This document shows positions 49,344 through 62,643 of a stretch of DNA of 64,000 nucleotides, in pieces. The first letter of the stretch is position 1. Every line of letters starts with the position of its first letter. The position numbers and the translations under genes are program-made. Origin of the DNA: Cephalopachus bancanus (lineage: Eukaryota > Chordata > Mammalia > Primates > Tarsiidae). The stretch covers positions 558,001 to 622,000 of the forward strand of contig JAPVLO010000625.1 of assembly GCA_027257055.1 (NCBI GenBank), in the 5' to 3' direction. The notes under the pieces were generated by a model. It did not search any database. It had not been told where the DNA came from and saw only the letters and a program-made list of their open reading frames with translations.

Positions 49344-52300
49344 CCTTTGTGAGTTTTAAAGTGTACTGGTGGTTGTGAAGGGGCTGTAGCCAGTTTGTGA
49401 GGAAATAAGGACACTCGAAGCAGCCAGGTAGTTCAGCGTGTGGGAAACACGTGGGTTTTGGTCTACATGGACAGGCTTCTCAGTGTGTGGGGAACAAAGG
49501 AGATAAGATTGCAGTGAAGAGCCACTGGGCTCATCTTCGGAGGAAGAGAGCCCGTACCCCACTCCAGGTGACTTCAAGTCAACAGGAGTGGTGGCGGCCT
49601 CAAGAGCTCTTTGGCCACAAGTAGTTAGCTCAAGGGACAGGTAGTCTGTCTTTCCTGCAACAAAACGCTCTGATTCCCTTGGGCAAGAAGCAGGAGGCTA
49701 GGGAGGGATCAGAACAGAGTGTGCGTGTTCACCTCCATTGACAAAGGTTCGGGAACAACCCAGTAGAGGGCTGCTATTTCTGTAAACATAATTTGTGAGA
49801 GACTGACTGAACTTAGAAAAGGGTTAAAATGTTACTAACCCAGAACTGGAATGTAGGCCTGGAAAAAACACAAAGGAAGAAGTCATAAAATTAGAAATGT
49901 TAATCTCTTAAACACACTTCCAAAATATATTGTATAATGTTACCTGAGCCTTTCTTAATATTCAATGCCAATACAGTCTTTTGACAACAAAGTACTGTAG
50001 TCTGTTTTTTAAATTTTTATTTTCAAGATGTGGGGTGTAATTCAGGGTTAGGTATACAAATGATCATTATATAGGTAAGTCTGGGCCTCACTTTGGTCCC
50101 CACTTCACCTGGTTTGAGATTAGGTACCCTTATTGATGAAGTATGCTCTCCATTTCCTGGCAGTTTCCCACTGGCCAATCCCTTTCCTGTAGTACTGTAA
50201 TATTTTAATAAAAATTAAAATGCTCCAATCCAAAGGGTGCTCAGCACATATTGTCTAAATAATATTGGGTCCTTTTTGCGCAAGACCAGTGCGGAAATGT
50301 TAGTAAAAATGTATCCCATTCAACTTCAGCCATTCCCTCTTCTGTCTAACCGGATGGTCTGAATTCGAATGTAGCAGAATTGATTCTTCAGGTATTAGCA
50401 GTGACCCGTGAAGGTGCAATCCTGAGCACTTCCTGTCTTGAAGGGCAATGTTTGCGGTCCCTGAGGCGTCTCTGCACTCCCCGTGGCTCACCACAGCCCC
50501 TGTGGCTCACCCAGAGGTTGGCTATGATGTCGGGACCCACTGCCTATGCCCCCATGGGGGTCAACATACCATGGAAAGTCCCCAAGACCTGGTCCAGCAG
50601 TGACCCTGCTGTGGGTCCTTCCCACGTCGTGTCTCCCTAGTTAAACATTATTTGCATTTATGAATTTACCTGCAGCTTACATTTCTGAGCTTCCAAGTTC
50701 TTCCAGACTATAAGTATCCAATTTAAATATGCCAGAGGTAGTCAAGGAATCTTATACATGGAACTCCCCTGCACAGATACTTTTCAGAAATGCATGCCTT
50801 TTTGGCTAAGTCGAGGATACCTATACTTATTAAGACAGCCTTTCCTCCACTCAGATGCTACCCTGTAGTGGTTATAAAGCTGCACAGCTGCTCATGGTCT
50901 GCCGACCAGCCACATGGTCCATCTGTGAATTGGAACACTCTGAATCGTGTGTTACAAGGCAACCAGTGAGCAGCTGGAGATAGCACAGTTCCAGCTCTGC
51001 TTCCTGGGGCCTCGTACCAGAAACAGGAGAACAAGACCCTCAGTATGGCCTTCCTGTGGCTAATAAAGACATGGCGAAGATCTTCCAGACCACTTTCCTG
51101 TGCAACACGTTCCCCCATCAGCAAAGGTTGGGACCTCACAATTCTGGCTGGAGGAGAGACGGCTCAATGGTCTCTGAGTCTGCGGAGGGGACTCTACCGC
51201 TAGGTCAGCCCCAGGACTCATGCTTCTGCCCTAAGAGCGGCTGCTTTGACAGTGCATAGGCTCCCATAGCCAGCAGAAACACAGCAACCCTAGCTATTGT
51301 GGAGACGGTGCAGTCTGGGAGCAAAGCTTTTTACTTTGCTGGGTGGTGCCAGTTTTGTAAACCCAACAGGGCATGTCCAGAGCTGCATGAATCTCGGTGT
51401 AAGCAATGAGTCCTCAGCAATTTTCAGCTACTGTCATCCACACTGGTCTATTTTCACCTTCGTATGTTTGGAAGGCCAAAAAGGAAAAAGGAGAAAATGA
51501 TAAGAACATACATCCAATCTCCCTTGTATGGCATCCCTTCTCCCTCCATCCCCCACTTAATTGTGAAGAAGTGCAGGTTGTCTCTGAGTAGACAGTAGAG
51601 TTACATGTAAACATGTTATCACATGGATGTGAGCATCTCATGAAGATTGCCAATAGCATTTCGAGTCTCAAGTTAAATATTTTACTTCAGGAAAAATTGG
51701 AAAGACATCTGAAACCCCTTCATTAAGCCAGTTCAGCATTCATAATGTCTTATCTATTCACAGGCAATATCCCTGCACCAGGCCAATCCAGAATTTGAAA
51801 AGAAACGTTCCTTTTTTAGCAGGCACAGAATTACAATCACTTCCTAAAAAGCCTTTGCTTTTTAAGTATATAATGTAGTTGCTATGGGATCATATTAACA
51901 AGAACACTGCCAGCTGATTTTATGTAAAAAATACTGAAAATCCAGAGACTGTTCAAGAAACCCCCATATCAGTCCCTGCCACTGCAGTCAAAACGGGTTT
52001 ACTTTACTTTAGTCTACATGCGGACATTCATTTAAAAATTTACAACTTGCCAGTGATTACGTTCATTTACAGTAAATCAAAACTTCTTCATAGCCCAGCT
52101 GTACTATTTAATGATGAATTGTTGACAAGATGAAAGGAGATAACAATGGTGTCAGTCTTATTACAAAACTTCTATCTTTTTTTTTCTCCTTTAATTTATA
52201 CATTAAAAACACTGACAATTGATTATTTTCCAAAATCCGTCCTATTGTGTTGCTTAACAGCAAAGGACGTAACACTGTGTTGTTAATTCTTATGCTGGGC

Positions 52301-52519
52301 TATAAAACAAGTCCAGATGTGAGAACTGCAACTTTTCTGTAAGAGAGGACATTCCCTATTAAAATGTATGTTAAAACCCCCTTTTGTTGGAGTACAAAAA
52401 TATTGAGTTGAATCATATGAAACTGCCACTTTTGTAGGTGAAAGCAGTTAATTATTGGGAATTTCATAAAGTTTAATGTAGGAGTAGAACATACTCATTT
52501 CAGATCACAAATATGAAGA

Positions 52520-52760
52520 ACCCATACTACTCTGACAGAAATACACACTGTTAGCATTTTAGTATATTTCATGCTCATTTTTCTTCACATGTATTTAAAA
52601 TAAATTCCCAAATTGGGATCACACTATATATACAATTTGGATCTTGTATTTCTTTAGGCAATTATTTAAAAATATGAGTTCTTTTGAAACATTCTGTGAA
52701 ATGTATTCATTCCGCAAGATGAATTTTCATAACTTATTTAATCACACCCTAAACACTTAG
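52520..52760. mobile_element. AT-rich old interspersed repeat (family not assigned)
   Basis: CACACTGTTAGCATTTTAGT, then AAATTGGGATCACACTATAT, parallels a common AT-rich mammalian repeat ('ctgttaacattttggtgtat...aatgggatcatactatacat'). A second divergent relative appears to lie near 30740-30980. Confidence 0.4.
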
Positions 52761-52770
52761 GTCTTCGGCA

Positions 52771-52955
52771 ATGGGTGATAGTGGACTTCTCAGTTCTAGT
52801 TTGAATTAAGAAGTGAGACAGTCGTGAAATTAAAATGTCTCCAAGGAGTGCTTTAAGGGTTCATTCCATACTACCCATACTCACAGAACATCTTAACTTG
52901 AGGATAATTATTTCCAATCAATCTACATCTGACTGCTTAATGTAGACTTAACCTT
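52771..52955 (+). repeat. 185-bp duplicated segment, copy A
   Basis: The segment from ATGGGTGATAGTGGACTTCT to TGTAGACTTAACCTT recurs in direct orientation at 54447-54634, 1.7 kb away. Identity is roughly 85-90% by eye, with long exact stretches such as CAGAACATCTTAACTTGAGG. An antisense L1 remnant starts immediately after copy A but is absent after copy B. Confidence 0.93.
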
Positions 52956-52956
52956 A

Positions 52957-53215
52957 TTTTTAATGTGTATTTCTCTAATTATTTGGGAAGCTGAACATTT
53001 CTCCTATATGTTTACCAGTCATTCTGTGTCTATGTATATCTTTGAAAAGTGTCTGTTCATATTTCCATTCATATCCAAAATTGGGTAATCTTCTTTTTCT
53101 TAGTAGTCTGTAAGAACTTTTTATATTAAGGATATTAAACTTGTGCCATCCGTTTTGCAAATATTTTATCATTTGCTTTTTAGTTTTATTTATAATATTT
53201 TAAATTTTACAGTCT
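52957..53215 (-). mobile_element. Old L1 LINE fragment, antisense
   Basis: TATTTCTCTAATTATTTGGG, AAGTGTCTGTTCATATTTCC, AGGATATTAAACTTGTGCCA and TTTGCAAATATTTTATCATT follow the complement of old L1 sequence in the expected order, with many substitutions. Confidence 0.75.
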
Positions 53216-54446
53216 AATGCATGAATCATTTCCTTTGTGATACCTTCTACCATTTTTCACACTTAAAAACTCTACTCCCAGATCTGATAAATATTTGCTT
53301 ATATATTGTTCTATCACTAAAAAATTAAAACTCCCTCATACACACATACCTTTTGAAACTATGAAGTATTCAGACTTTACACAAATCATAAAGGAGGCCA
53401 CGTGCATCGTATCCAAAGCTGAAAGTGCTGTCCTCAGCCTCCTAACCAGCACTAAAGTTACTAAATCAGGCCTGTTTCTAGCAAAATTTACAAGCAAACT
53501 CAGCTGTCTCTTTTCTAAGGAAAATTTCCTCTGTACAAAGGGTTACCTCGGCACAGTGTCTCCATTCTTTCACCCATGACTCCATTCCTAATTTTCTGTT
53601 TTCTGGCAGCTGCTCTCCAACTCACAAATAATGCATGTCTTTGTTTAGAGTTCCTTAAAAAAACTGTATATTCTAAATGCGGAAGAAAGCTCAATTTATT
53701 TTGCTTTGAAACCTGAGAAATCAATAACATGAACCATATGTTAATTACGCAACTTGGTGATAAATAAAGTAAGAAGTCCGGTGAAACTGTGAAGAAAGTG
53801 ATGGTGGAGCTGCAACAGAAAAGAAGCCCTTTCTCTGGGAGTGTGATGCTTGTGTAAATCTCTTCACTTGGGAGGACACCAAATACAGCCTTTTCTTAAT
53901 TCATCCCAACGTAGCTTGTGTTTCACTTTTTTCCAAGTTCCCAAGTGTTTTTAGCAAGATCTCGCAGCAAAGATAAGATGCATATCCAGGGCTGTTAGTA
54001 CAGTGGCAACATTTAGGAAAGATGATATCAAAGACAAAACTTAGTGGATATTGATGTCCTCTGTGTTGTACGTAGTTTTGCACTACAGACATAAATCAAC
54101 TCACCTTTAATATCTGGCTGAAACATTAAAGGACCGGAGATTTACAAGATAAATTGCTATACTAGAGTAATTCTTCTAAAGGGGGAAACAATAGTTAGCA
54201 ATGTGTTTCAGATATTTACACTCAGCATGATCATGCACTTTTAAGAAAGTTACTGGGGGGTTATTTACAGGACACAAATCTCTCCCTTTTCCTGGGACTC
54301 AGTCTATCAGTTCTCCCTTGTGATCACCAGTTTATCTCTTCCCTCTTCTTGGACCCAACCCTCCCGATCTGGAACATCTCTTGATAGAGGAAGTGGGCCC
54401 TCACCTATAACTTCTGTACCATCTTAGTTTGTGCAAAAACACAGCT

Positions 54447-54634
54447 ATGGGTGATGGTGGACTTCTCAGCTCTTGTCTGAATGATAAGAGGTGAGACAGC
54501 AGTGAAATTAAAATGTTTCCAAGGAGTGCTTTAAGGATTCAATCCATATCTTCCACATTCCCAGAACATCTTAACTTGAGGATAATTATTTCCAGATCAA
54601 TCTACATCTGATTGTTTAATGTAGACTTAACCTT
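54447..54634 (+). repeat. 188-bp duplicated segment, copy B
   Basis: Partner of 52771-52955. The two copies differ by scattered substitutions and a few 1-3 nt indels. The flanks are unrelated on both sides. I do not recognise the segment as a named repeat family. Confidence 0.93.
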
Positions 54635-57600
54635 GAATGCTGCAGTTCCTGAACTGTGTCACAGTAAAACTTCCTATGCCTTGCATCCCCAATCTCTGCT
54701 CAATTCTATTTTAGCTTTCCAGTCTAAAAGTGTTGTGACTATACTTCAGTAGAATGATAAATATTTTCGTTGGTTTTGTCCAAGAAGGAAAAAATCAACA
54801 AGTATGTTCAGGGACAGCAGTGGACAATGGCACATACCAAAATCACTAAAGCTACTAGCTTGTATTTGTCAAGGACTTAGAATAATTGGAAGAAAACGAG
54901 ATTCTGAGCACTCACGGCTTCCAGTACATGAGCCTCAAAAAGTGTGCTGTGCTTGGCCGCAGTGATGTCAGCACTAAAAAGCTATGACTATGATCCTCTT
55001 AATTTTCATATAGTTTTTGGTTTCTTACCTATAAAACATGGCTAGGAATTCTGACCAATTACACTTGCAAATCTGGTAATCATTTACTAACTGAAGACCA
55101 CAGAAAACTGTGAAATTATTAGTGTAATGAAACAAAAAGTATCTTTCAAAGGTTAAATAATAATGTGTGGTGGATGCTTTTGGTAATGGAAAGATTTCTG
55201 GGTGAGTTAGACATTTTTTGTTAGATTTCTCACATTCCTAAGCATCTCTTTAATTCATATCTCCTACTAATGAGTTATTGTTTTCCAACAGAACATCTTA
55301 AAGATAAAACCTCAGTGCTTTCAAACAAGTTTCATACATACGTGACTAGTGAAATGCCACACCTGACTTCACCTGGGCTTCAACTGGCTAAGCCTTCAGA
55401 CGGGCTTATGCACAGGCAAGCAAGCATTCCAGAGGTTGCAGTTCTCAGAATGTGAGGGGGTCACAGGTCAAGTGGCAAAGGAGTGCTTCTTAAGTTGCAT
55501 CCCCAGAGGGCATTTACGAATACTCCCTCCTGAGATTATACTTGGGAATGGGGAATCAGTAGGGGCAGGACCTACAGGAGCACCCCAGGTGGCAGCTATG
55601 CCGGTGAGTAATGCCCATATCTGAAGGAACACAGCATGGCACTCACGGAGACTGCACACCCTTAGGGAGAAAGTAACTCATTTTATGAACTCTGGGGGGC
55701 TTCGTCTCCTTTCCAGGCATCCTAATTAAGCTGACCGTTGCATGTAGTAACAGTCAAGAAGTTCTGTTTTGCTTCTTAAGACTTCAAGTGTCTTGGTGCT
55801 CAGATGTGAAGTCCCTGGTTAAATATGTGACTCCACCATCGGCCGGCCATGGTCACCTCACTCACCACAGGGGTGGATCTCTGTGGAGAATCTTGCTCTT
55901 ACAGGGGAAGAGCAGAATAATGGCAACTGCACCAATATTTCACATGCTGAAGACGTTGCATTCTTGCAACTAGCACTATGTGTTTGCAAGGCTGCATTAC
56001 ACAACTTTTTGTTGAACAAACTTATTCAATCAACAAATATTTACTGGAAAACCAATAGTTAGTTTCATAATTGCAATGAAAGGAGTGTTTAAACTTTTCC
56101 ACCTTGCTTAGGAATGAGATGTTATCTTAAATAACTGATGGATACTTTCTCTATCTGCCTTTCACTAATTTAAACTTTAGTGATGAGAATACTGTAAACT
56201 GCAAGCAATTGCTCTTGGAGGACAGTGGTTTTTAAACTTACAGAAGCCACAACGCATGTGAGTATCTGAAATTTCTGGATGAGAATAATAAAAATCCAAA
56301 TGAATAAATACAGGATAGTATTTGAAATTAGATTTTAAAAGATAATTTAACCCTTTGGAGCTTGTACTTCTCATGATGGTAATGGAGACTAAATCTGCAT
56401 ACAATGGGGATTTACAGAAAGCTATCTTTAAATTAAAAACCACATAGAACCACCAAAGTATCTTCTAGAAATATATCTCTGAGAAACGAAGATAGAATCT
56501 AAGATTCACGGCATCAATCAGTCTCTTCATTGAACTTGGTTCTCTTAATATAATACATATTTAACAGTCCAACCTTGGGAAAGAACTATTTCTGGAATTT
56601 AGTTAGTATTTATGGAACTTGATCAGTACTACATTAAGGGAGAAAATGACAGGTCTGGTGGAGATCAGCTAGTAGAGTCTACCTGAAGCAAGCTAAACAA
56701 GCAGATTCTCAGTTACAATATGCATGATCCCAGTGTCCCTGCCCAGCACAAAGACATGACTGTGTTGAGACATAACACCCAAAGCTTATTTTCCTTAGTA
56801 CAGACATTGTCGAAATCCATCCTTGGGAAAGCACCTTCCCTCACATGTACTCGGGGACACTGACACCCACATTCTGTAGTTAACGGAAGGTGAATATCTG
56901 GTACAGGTGCAGACACATGTTTCCCAAGGGTCCTCTGCATTCTGTGCAGTGTGCTGGCCTGGAGATACTGCAGGGAGCTACAGTCCTGACTCAAAGTCTC
57001 ATTTCTGGTTGAGGAAGATAAACAGCAAACATAAAAATGAAAGGGCTGCGAAGGTTATAAAGCAAGGCGACGTGGCATCAGGTGATAAATCAGAATGCCA
57101 TGTGGAGTTGTCACTAAGGGGATCGAGGAGGAGTGAGGACATGAGGGGCCAGGAGCCATGGTGCACCCCACACAACCTGCCACTAACACCCACGCTCAGA
57201 GCTGGACATACAAGAGAACAGAGAGAAGGCCACGGAGGCTGAGGGGCAGGGCGCTGAGGATGGGGGGAGGAGGCCAGGCTGCAGGGTTGGGGCTACCAGA
57301 GAACGTGGGACTTTTGAATATGTTCTACAGGTCATGTAAAGTTAAGTTTTCAGTGGGGTTGGGGCTGAGAGAACTGCTTCTGCTTTACTAAGGTCCCCAG
57401 GTGGTTACACAGAGGATGGTCCATCAAGCCGCGTGTTGAGTTAGGAAGCTGGTTGGATGGGCTGGACTAGTGTGTCAAAAATGCAAATGCTGAAATAAAA
57501 CCAGAAGTTCTTACTGATGGACTGGTTGGAGGCTGTGAAGGACAGCAAGACATCAAGAATGGTGTCTATCTGCGGGGCTCAAACAGCGGGTAGGTGGGAA

Positions 57601-58734
57601 GGCTTGAGCTGGGGAGAGGATTCATGGTCAGTGTTTTGGCGAAGAGATGTCAAGTGGTTGGCTGAATATCTGCATCAGGAGCATGAGGAGTAAGTCCGGG
57701 GAACAGATATTTAAAGTTTCTGGACTAATGACATCACTTGACCAGAAAGCACAGCCAAGGAAGAAAAGAGGGCTGACTGTAAAACCTTGGATGCTCCAAC
57801 ACTTAGAGGAAGAAGGGCTGGAAAAAGGCACCAGAACCAGGGAGTTTACGCCCACACTAAGTTTAGGTGAGCACTATCCCTCTTTCTCTGCAGAACTTCA
57901 CTCTGCTGTTTGTTACCATGTTGACCTAAATGGGCTTACACTACCTGCAGCTTTTGAATGGACATTATAAACAGAGTCGATGTCTAAGGTGAGGAAGCAT
58001 TCTCTAAAGAGATTCTAGCTTATCTGCTATTAGCTTAATCTAAGTGTCCTTTGTCTATTCAGTGAGTCAGTATTTATTTAGTGAGTCAGTCTTACAGAGC
58101 CTTTAGAAATAAACTAGATTTTTTTAACCCATATTTCCTGTTGTGGATTTAAAAATGCCTAGTAACTAACTCTGTGATATTTGTTATTAGAATAACATCT
58201 GTTTGTACCCTCTGTCCCTTTCCCCCAACAATCCTCCCAGTAGCATTCTCAGCTATTGCCAGGGCTGGGAATCTGCAAAAGGATTTGCTTCTGAGAGAGT
58301 CCTAAATTCTAGATTACCTAAAAATGTTCTCCCTGAAGAAGTTCCTTGAGTTACTGCAAGTTTTTCCTTGGAACAAAAGATACTAGAAGGAACGATGTGT
58401 GTTTCTGACTGGGGGAGGGGGAAAACAAATGAAAATCACTAGTAAGTGAACGGCAGATAGCACTTAAGATTGTTTCCCTTTAAAGCTTAGATCTGGGCTT
58501 ACGAGTTTGGAGTATACATTAAAGCTCACTCATTCTACACGTCCCCCTAATCTGGAGTACACAAGTTGTTGATGGACTGGCCTTTTGATCATCTCTCCTG
58601 TCCCACTCGCTAGGCAAGTGCTGGCACTACTGAATTTAACCCTCTCTGTCTACTTTCAGGCTGGCTGCTTAATGCGTGCTTATCAATATCTCCTTTAGAG
58701 AAAGACTCAAAGTATGGGTATGCATCTGGGGTGA

Positions 58735-58771
58735 GGGTGGGAGTTGGGGGTAGTAGTACTGGGGGGGTCAG
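58735..58771 (+). other. Candidate G-quadruplex motif
   Basis: Four G runs (GGG, GGG, GGGGG, GGGGGGG) occur within about 35 nt with loops of roughly 1, 4 and 10 nt. On the CDK6 transcript strand this is a C-rich (i-motif-type) sequence, so any G-quadruplex would form on the non-template genomic plus strand. Confidence 0.5.
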
Positions 58772-60774
58772 GTTGTGGTTTATGTAAAGAAAGCATTTCT
58801 CTTGAGTCAAAAGATTATATTCAAAGTTGACTCTCCACAGAATATAGGTCACGTTTCTGGCAAACTTATAGATACTTGCCTTTTAAAAAACAGAATGCTT
58901 CTGAACACCACCACTAATATACTATAAATGATATGCCCTTTATAAGGCACAATAAAGGTCTAGAATGTGCATTAATCAATTAAGGTAAAACATTATAATA
59001 ACCAACCCCATAAAATGCTGCACTGATGCAGAAGGGCAACAGAACTAACATGAAAGACCCTTGGCTCATGCTGTAGAGAGGAAGCTGGGCAACTTTTCAG
59101 AACCCAGGGATGCTAAGGTGATGAGGTAGTTGCAGAGGAGACAGTGAAGGAAAAGGATGTAGGAATCACAGGGTCTTGAGTACCAAGAAGGGAGTAAACC
59201 GTCTGGGAACCCAGGCAGGCAAGCTGGAGGCCTTGAGAGCCCCAACTGTGCTGTCTGGGAGAAAGTGCTGTGAGCTGAGGCCCACCTTGCAGGAAAGTCA
59301 ACACTGGCATGACCAACCTCTGAGGTCCTTTACACCAACATTCCTCTCTGTTGATGAAAAGGGATGTCATTGAACAGATCTCTCAGGTATCTTTCAGATG
59401 GGCACTTTCTATTAAAATTATGTCACGTCACTATAAAAAGCAGTTTGCATCAAACACCAGGAGACATGTGCGTGTGTTTTTAAAAGCATGGTCTATTCAA
59501 TTAGTCTGGCCATGACATTTGATTGAAAAAATTTCCTTCCAGGATCTTTATTATGACGGTGGAGTGTTTGTTCTTTGAATCTCTTGCCTTGTTTTTGGGA
59601 TCACCTTATTATGCAACATCTGCTCTGAATTTCAAATGTGATAAACAGGGTATGAGTGTCGGTGGTGGCAGATGGCTAATGACCAGCAGCAACAGGGCAT
59701 TCAAGCTTGCCTTGTTTTCTGGGAAGCGATATTTTCATGTTAATTTGTTCTGTGTCCGGCAAAGATGAGGCAAATCACCTGCTCGTAATTCAGGCAAAGT
59801 GGAGACCACCAGGAGCCTGGAGGGGCTGCAGCTTGCTTTCTGCAGGAGTGAGGGGAGAAGAGGGTCTGGGGGACTCTCCTCATCTGCAGGGCAGGGGCCA
59901 GTCGTCACTTTGCATTATGTCAGACTGAGAAAGATGAACCAGCCCTGGGCACCCCACACTGACATCAGAGCCACTGTTTACCGCAAACAGATATTATTCG
60001 TGAAAACAGATACTTCCCAGAGGCAGAAAACAGGTGCTATTAAGAGTGTGTGTCAGTCTCTGAAGTCTGGGTTTTGTAAAATAAACCTAATAGTCCATTT
60101 TATCTCTTACTGAAAATATTACAACCAACAGAAATCCCTAAGAAACATTCAATTGAAGATAAAATGAAATCTAATTCACAGAGAAAATGACCCACACAGA
60201 CACGTAAGCCTTGAGCTTTCCTGGCCCTTTCAAGCTCCACAGTATTCACTTATTGTAGAGATACATAAATAAAATAAGACTTGTATTCCAAGACTGACTC
60301 ATCAGAAGAGGCCATATGGTCTTGAGCTAAGAGATCCCTGTTCTGTTTTAGAGGATGCTGGTCTCTGTAACCTTTCGGTGCCTCACGCTTGTGAAATTGT
60401 GTGGCCAACTGCATCAAACATGCTACATCACAGAGTGTCCATGGAGCAATACTAAATCCTCAGAGAGTTCACAGGAGAGTTGAGAGTCTGGGTCATGTCC
60501 TAGGACACGAGAGGTGTTACGCAGGAAAGCCTAAACACCAAATGCATGGCTCCGTCAGAGGGCGTTGCACTTAGAAAACTCGTACCAGAGAGTATGTTTC
60601 ATAAGCATCTCTCCCCATATATATCCTGCTGTACGTGGTTCTTTTTCTGGGTAGCAGTCACAAGTGACTAAGGAATTGGTGAGAGAATGTATTTACGACT
60701 CTTTCTGACCCTCTCACATAAAAGGGCAGAAAAAAGCATGAAAGCAAAAAATAAAGATCAAAGAGCCCTTTTAC

Positions 60775-60838
60775 CTTCATAAAGTCCCACGAATGCAAAG
60801 TGCTATTCAACATAGACACTCCAAATTTATCATGAACC
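60775..60838 (-). other. Candidate 64-nt cryptic (poison) exon of CDK6
   Basis: On the minus strand a pyrimidine-rich CTATTTCTTCTTTTAG acceptor is followed by 64 nt and a GTAAAA donor after ATGAAG. If it were spliced between the phase-0 coding exons, the first codons would be GGT-TCA-TGA, an immediate stop that would be expected to trigger nonsense-mediated decay. A different frame stays open across it (containing HDKFGVSM and LHSWDFMK) but matches no protein I know. Sites of this quality occur by chance in long introns. Confidence 0.2.
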
Positions 60839-61198
60839 CTAAAAGAAGAAATAGCAATCCTTAAGGTGTCAACTGTTGCCTCCTGAGTTTAAGCATGGAA
60901 GTCCAGGAAGACAACATTCAATCTCAAACAATCCACCAGAAATTAAATAAAGGTGGCACAGAGCTCCTCCACCATTAGACAGAGCCAAACATAAGATTCT
61001 GGATTAGAAAGAGGGAAGCAAGATATATCAGTGCTAAGCCAAGAGGTGGAATCAGAAGACCGACTTAATGGTATAGCGCCAGCCAGCCCCTTACGTACAC
61101 GTCCTCAGCAACCAGAAGCAGACATACCTGTAGGACCTCCACAAAGAGACCAAAGAACAAGATGAAACCCAAGACGAAGAATGACATCGATGCACGTG

Positions 61199-61217
61199 TG
61201 TTTATTTATTTATTTAG
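61199..61217. repeat. TTTA microsatellite
   Basis: GTTTATTTATTTATTTAG contains about four TTTA units. Confidence 0.8.
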
Positions 61218-61660
61218 AACAAGTGTATTTAACAGTGCTGTGAAGAACCACCATGACATTTCATTCCCAGGAGCTCTCAGTGACAATCTCCAGTTCAGGC
61301 CTGTCCCTTTCACTCACGTAACTAAAGTCTAACGTGAGCACTGGGCAGTCACTCTGGGGTTTCCCAACTCCAACGTTTACAAATACATAAGGCTTTGGGG
61401 GCTTAATCTCTTTTTTATTTTTTAAAAACAAATGGCACTGAAATGCATTTGAAAAACAGTTAAGTGACATAAATTAGGTGGAAAAATAAAGCCACTGTGT
61501 GCTTTTCCAATAAACATGTTGATAAAATAGTGAGCAAGAAGGTTATACCCCACAACATCTACTAAGTCACATGGAGGGTCCCAGTTTGATCCAGCACAGC
61601 CCACCCAACACAATACACTTCCTGAATATGCACGAGAATACCCTGGACTTCACGGCCACT

Positions 61661-61878
61661 GACAGGCGAACAATACCTCAGGAAATATGGAGGGACAGGA
61701 GGACAGCACCTCAGGAAACGAGGAGAGGACAGGTGAACAGCGTCTTAGGAAACAGAGAGGATAGGCGAACAGTGTCTCAAGAAACATGTTGGAGACAGGT
61801 GAACAACGCCTCAGGAGACAGGCTGAGACAGGGAAACAGGGTCTCAGGAAACACGGGACATGGCACAGGTGACGCATC
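61661..61878. repeat. 33-bp-unit minisatellite, six to seven copies
   Basis: A unit near GACAGGCGAACAATACCTCA followed by GGAAATATGGAGG is repeated six to seven times at 31-34 bp spacing with substitutions. Most units are 33 bp, so both strands stay open for over 80 codons across it (61571-61900 plus, 61910-61650 minus). The open frames reflect periodicity; no initiation context or homology supports a gene. Confidence 0.9.
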
Positions 61879-61944
61879 TGAGAAAACACTGTGGGGTTGA
61901 AGAATAGCAAATGTACACCTCACGTGCCTGTGTGCGTTTCCTCT

Positions 61945-62065
61945 CTTCTCTTATATTCTAAAGCACTTGAGTGCAGGCTCACAGCTAATTCAGTCTTGTG
62001 TCCCTGAAGTTCCTGGCACAGGCACCTCATGAACAGAGTAAACCATCAATAAATATTTGTACAAA
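61945..62065 (+). mobile_element. L2 LINE 3'-end relic
   Basis: AAGCACTTGAGTGCAGGCTC, then GTCTTGTGTCCCTGAAGTTC and CTGGCACAGGCACCTCATGA, ending in ATCAATAAATATTTGTAC, matches the canonical L2 tail in order. Confidence 0.75.
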
Positions 62066-62599
62066 TATAAGTTAGAAAACTCTTGCTACAACAAAGTGTT
62101 CTACATAAAGACCCAATTTCTGTGTTCCCAGTAAGTTTTTCATAATAATGACATTTGCTTGATCTAGTGAGAGTCTCCCCCAGGGGAGCCTCCACAACCA
62201 CAGGGTGTTTCTTTCTGAGTGTGCTTGGAAACTTCAGTTAACCGGAACCCAACAGGCCGGACCCTTCCACCAGCAGACGTTCATCCTGCATTCCTATCCT
62301 CAGAACACCTCAATTACAGAAGCAAGAGGCAAGTGCTTATTAAAAATCAAGTTGCATCAGTTATATGTTCAGTCTAAAACTATCCGTTTGATGGTTTATT
62401 ATGCTTTCAAATGATTATCTATGTTTTCAATAGAACTTAAAGTGTCACAAACACTCAAATTAAAAAAAAATCCCATATTTAATAAGTAGGGGAAGTAGGT
62501 TAGTATAGCTCAGGAAATTTTAAAAATTAAGAATGAAGACAAGAGGAGTCCTTCTGGTTAGCCTTTAAGTTAGCAAAAAGTGTTCAATTAATTATTCAC

Positions 62600-62643
62600 T
62601 TTTGCCTCCACCTCTCAAAGTGCTGGGATTACAGGTTTGAGAG
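62600..62643 (-). mobile_element. Alu fragment, antisense, about 45 bp
   Basis: CTCTCAAAGTGCTGGGATTACAGGTTTGAG (quoted in part: AAAGTGCTGGGATTACAGG) is the complement of an Alu 5' end. The rest of the element is missing. Confidence 0.7.

Noticed and set aside
50000..50200. Possible L1 3'-UTR in antisense (TTATATAGGTAAG and similar)
   Set aside because: Only short stretches resemble L1 and the order is not maintained well enough for an annotation.
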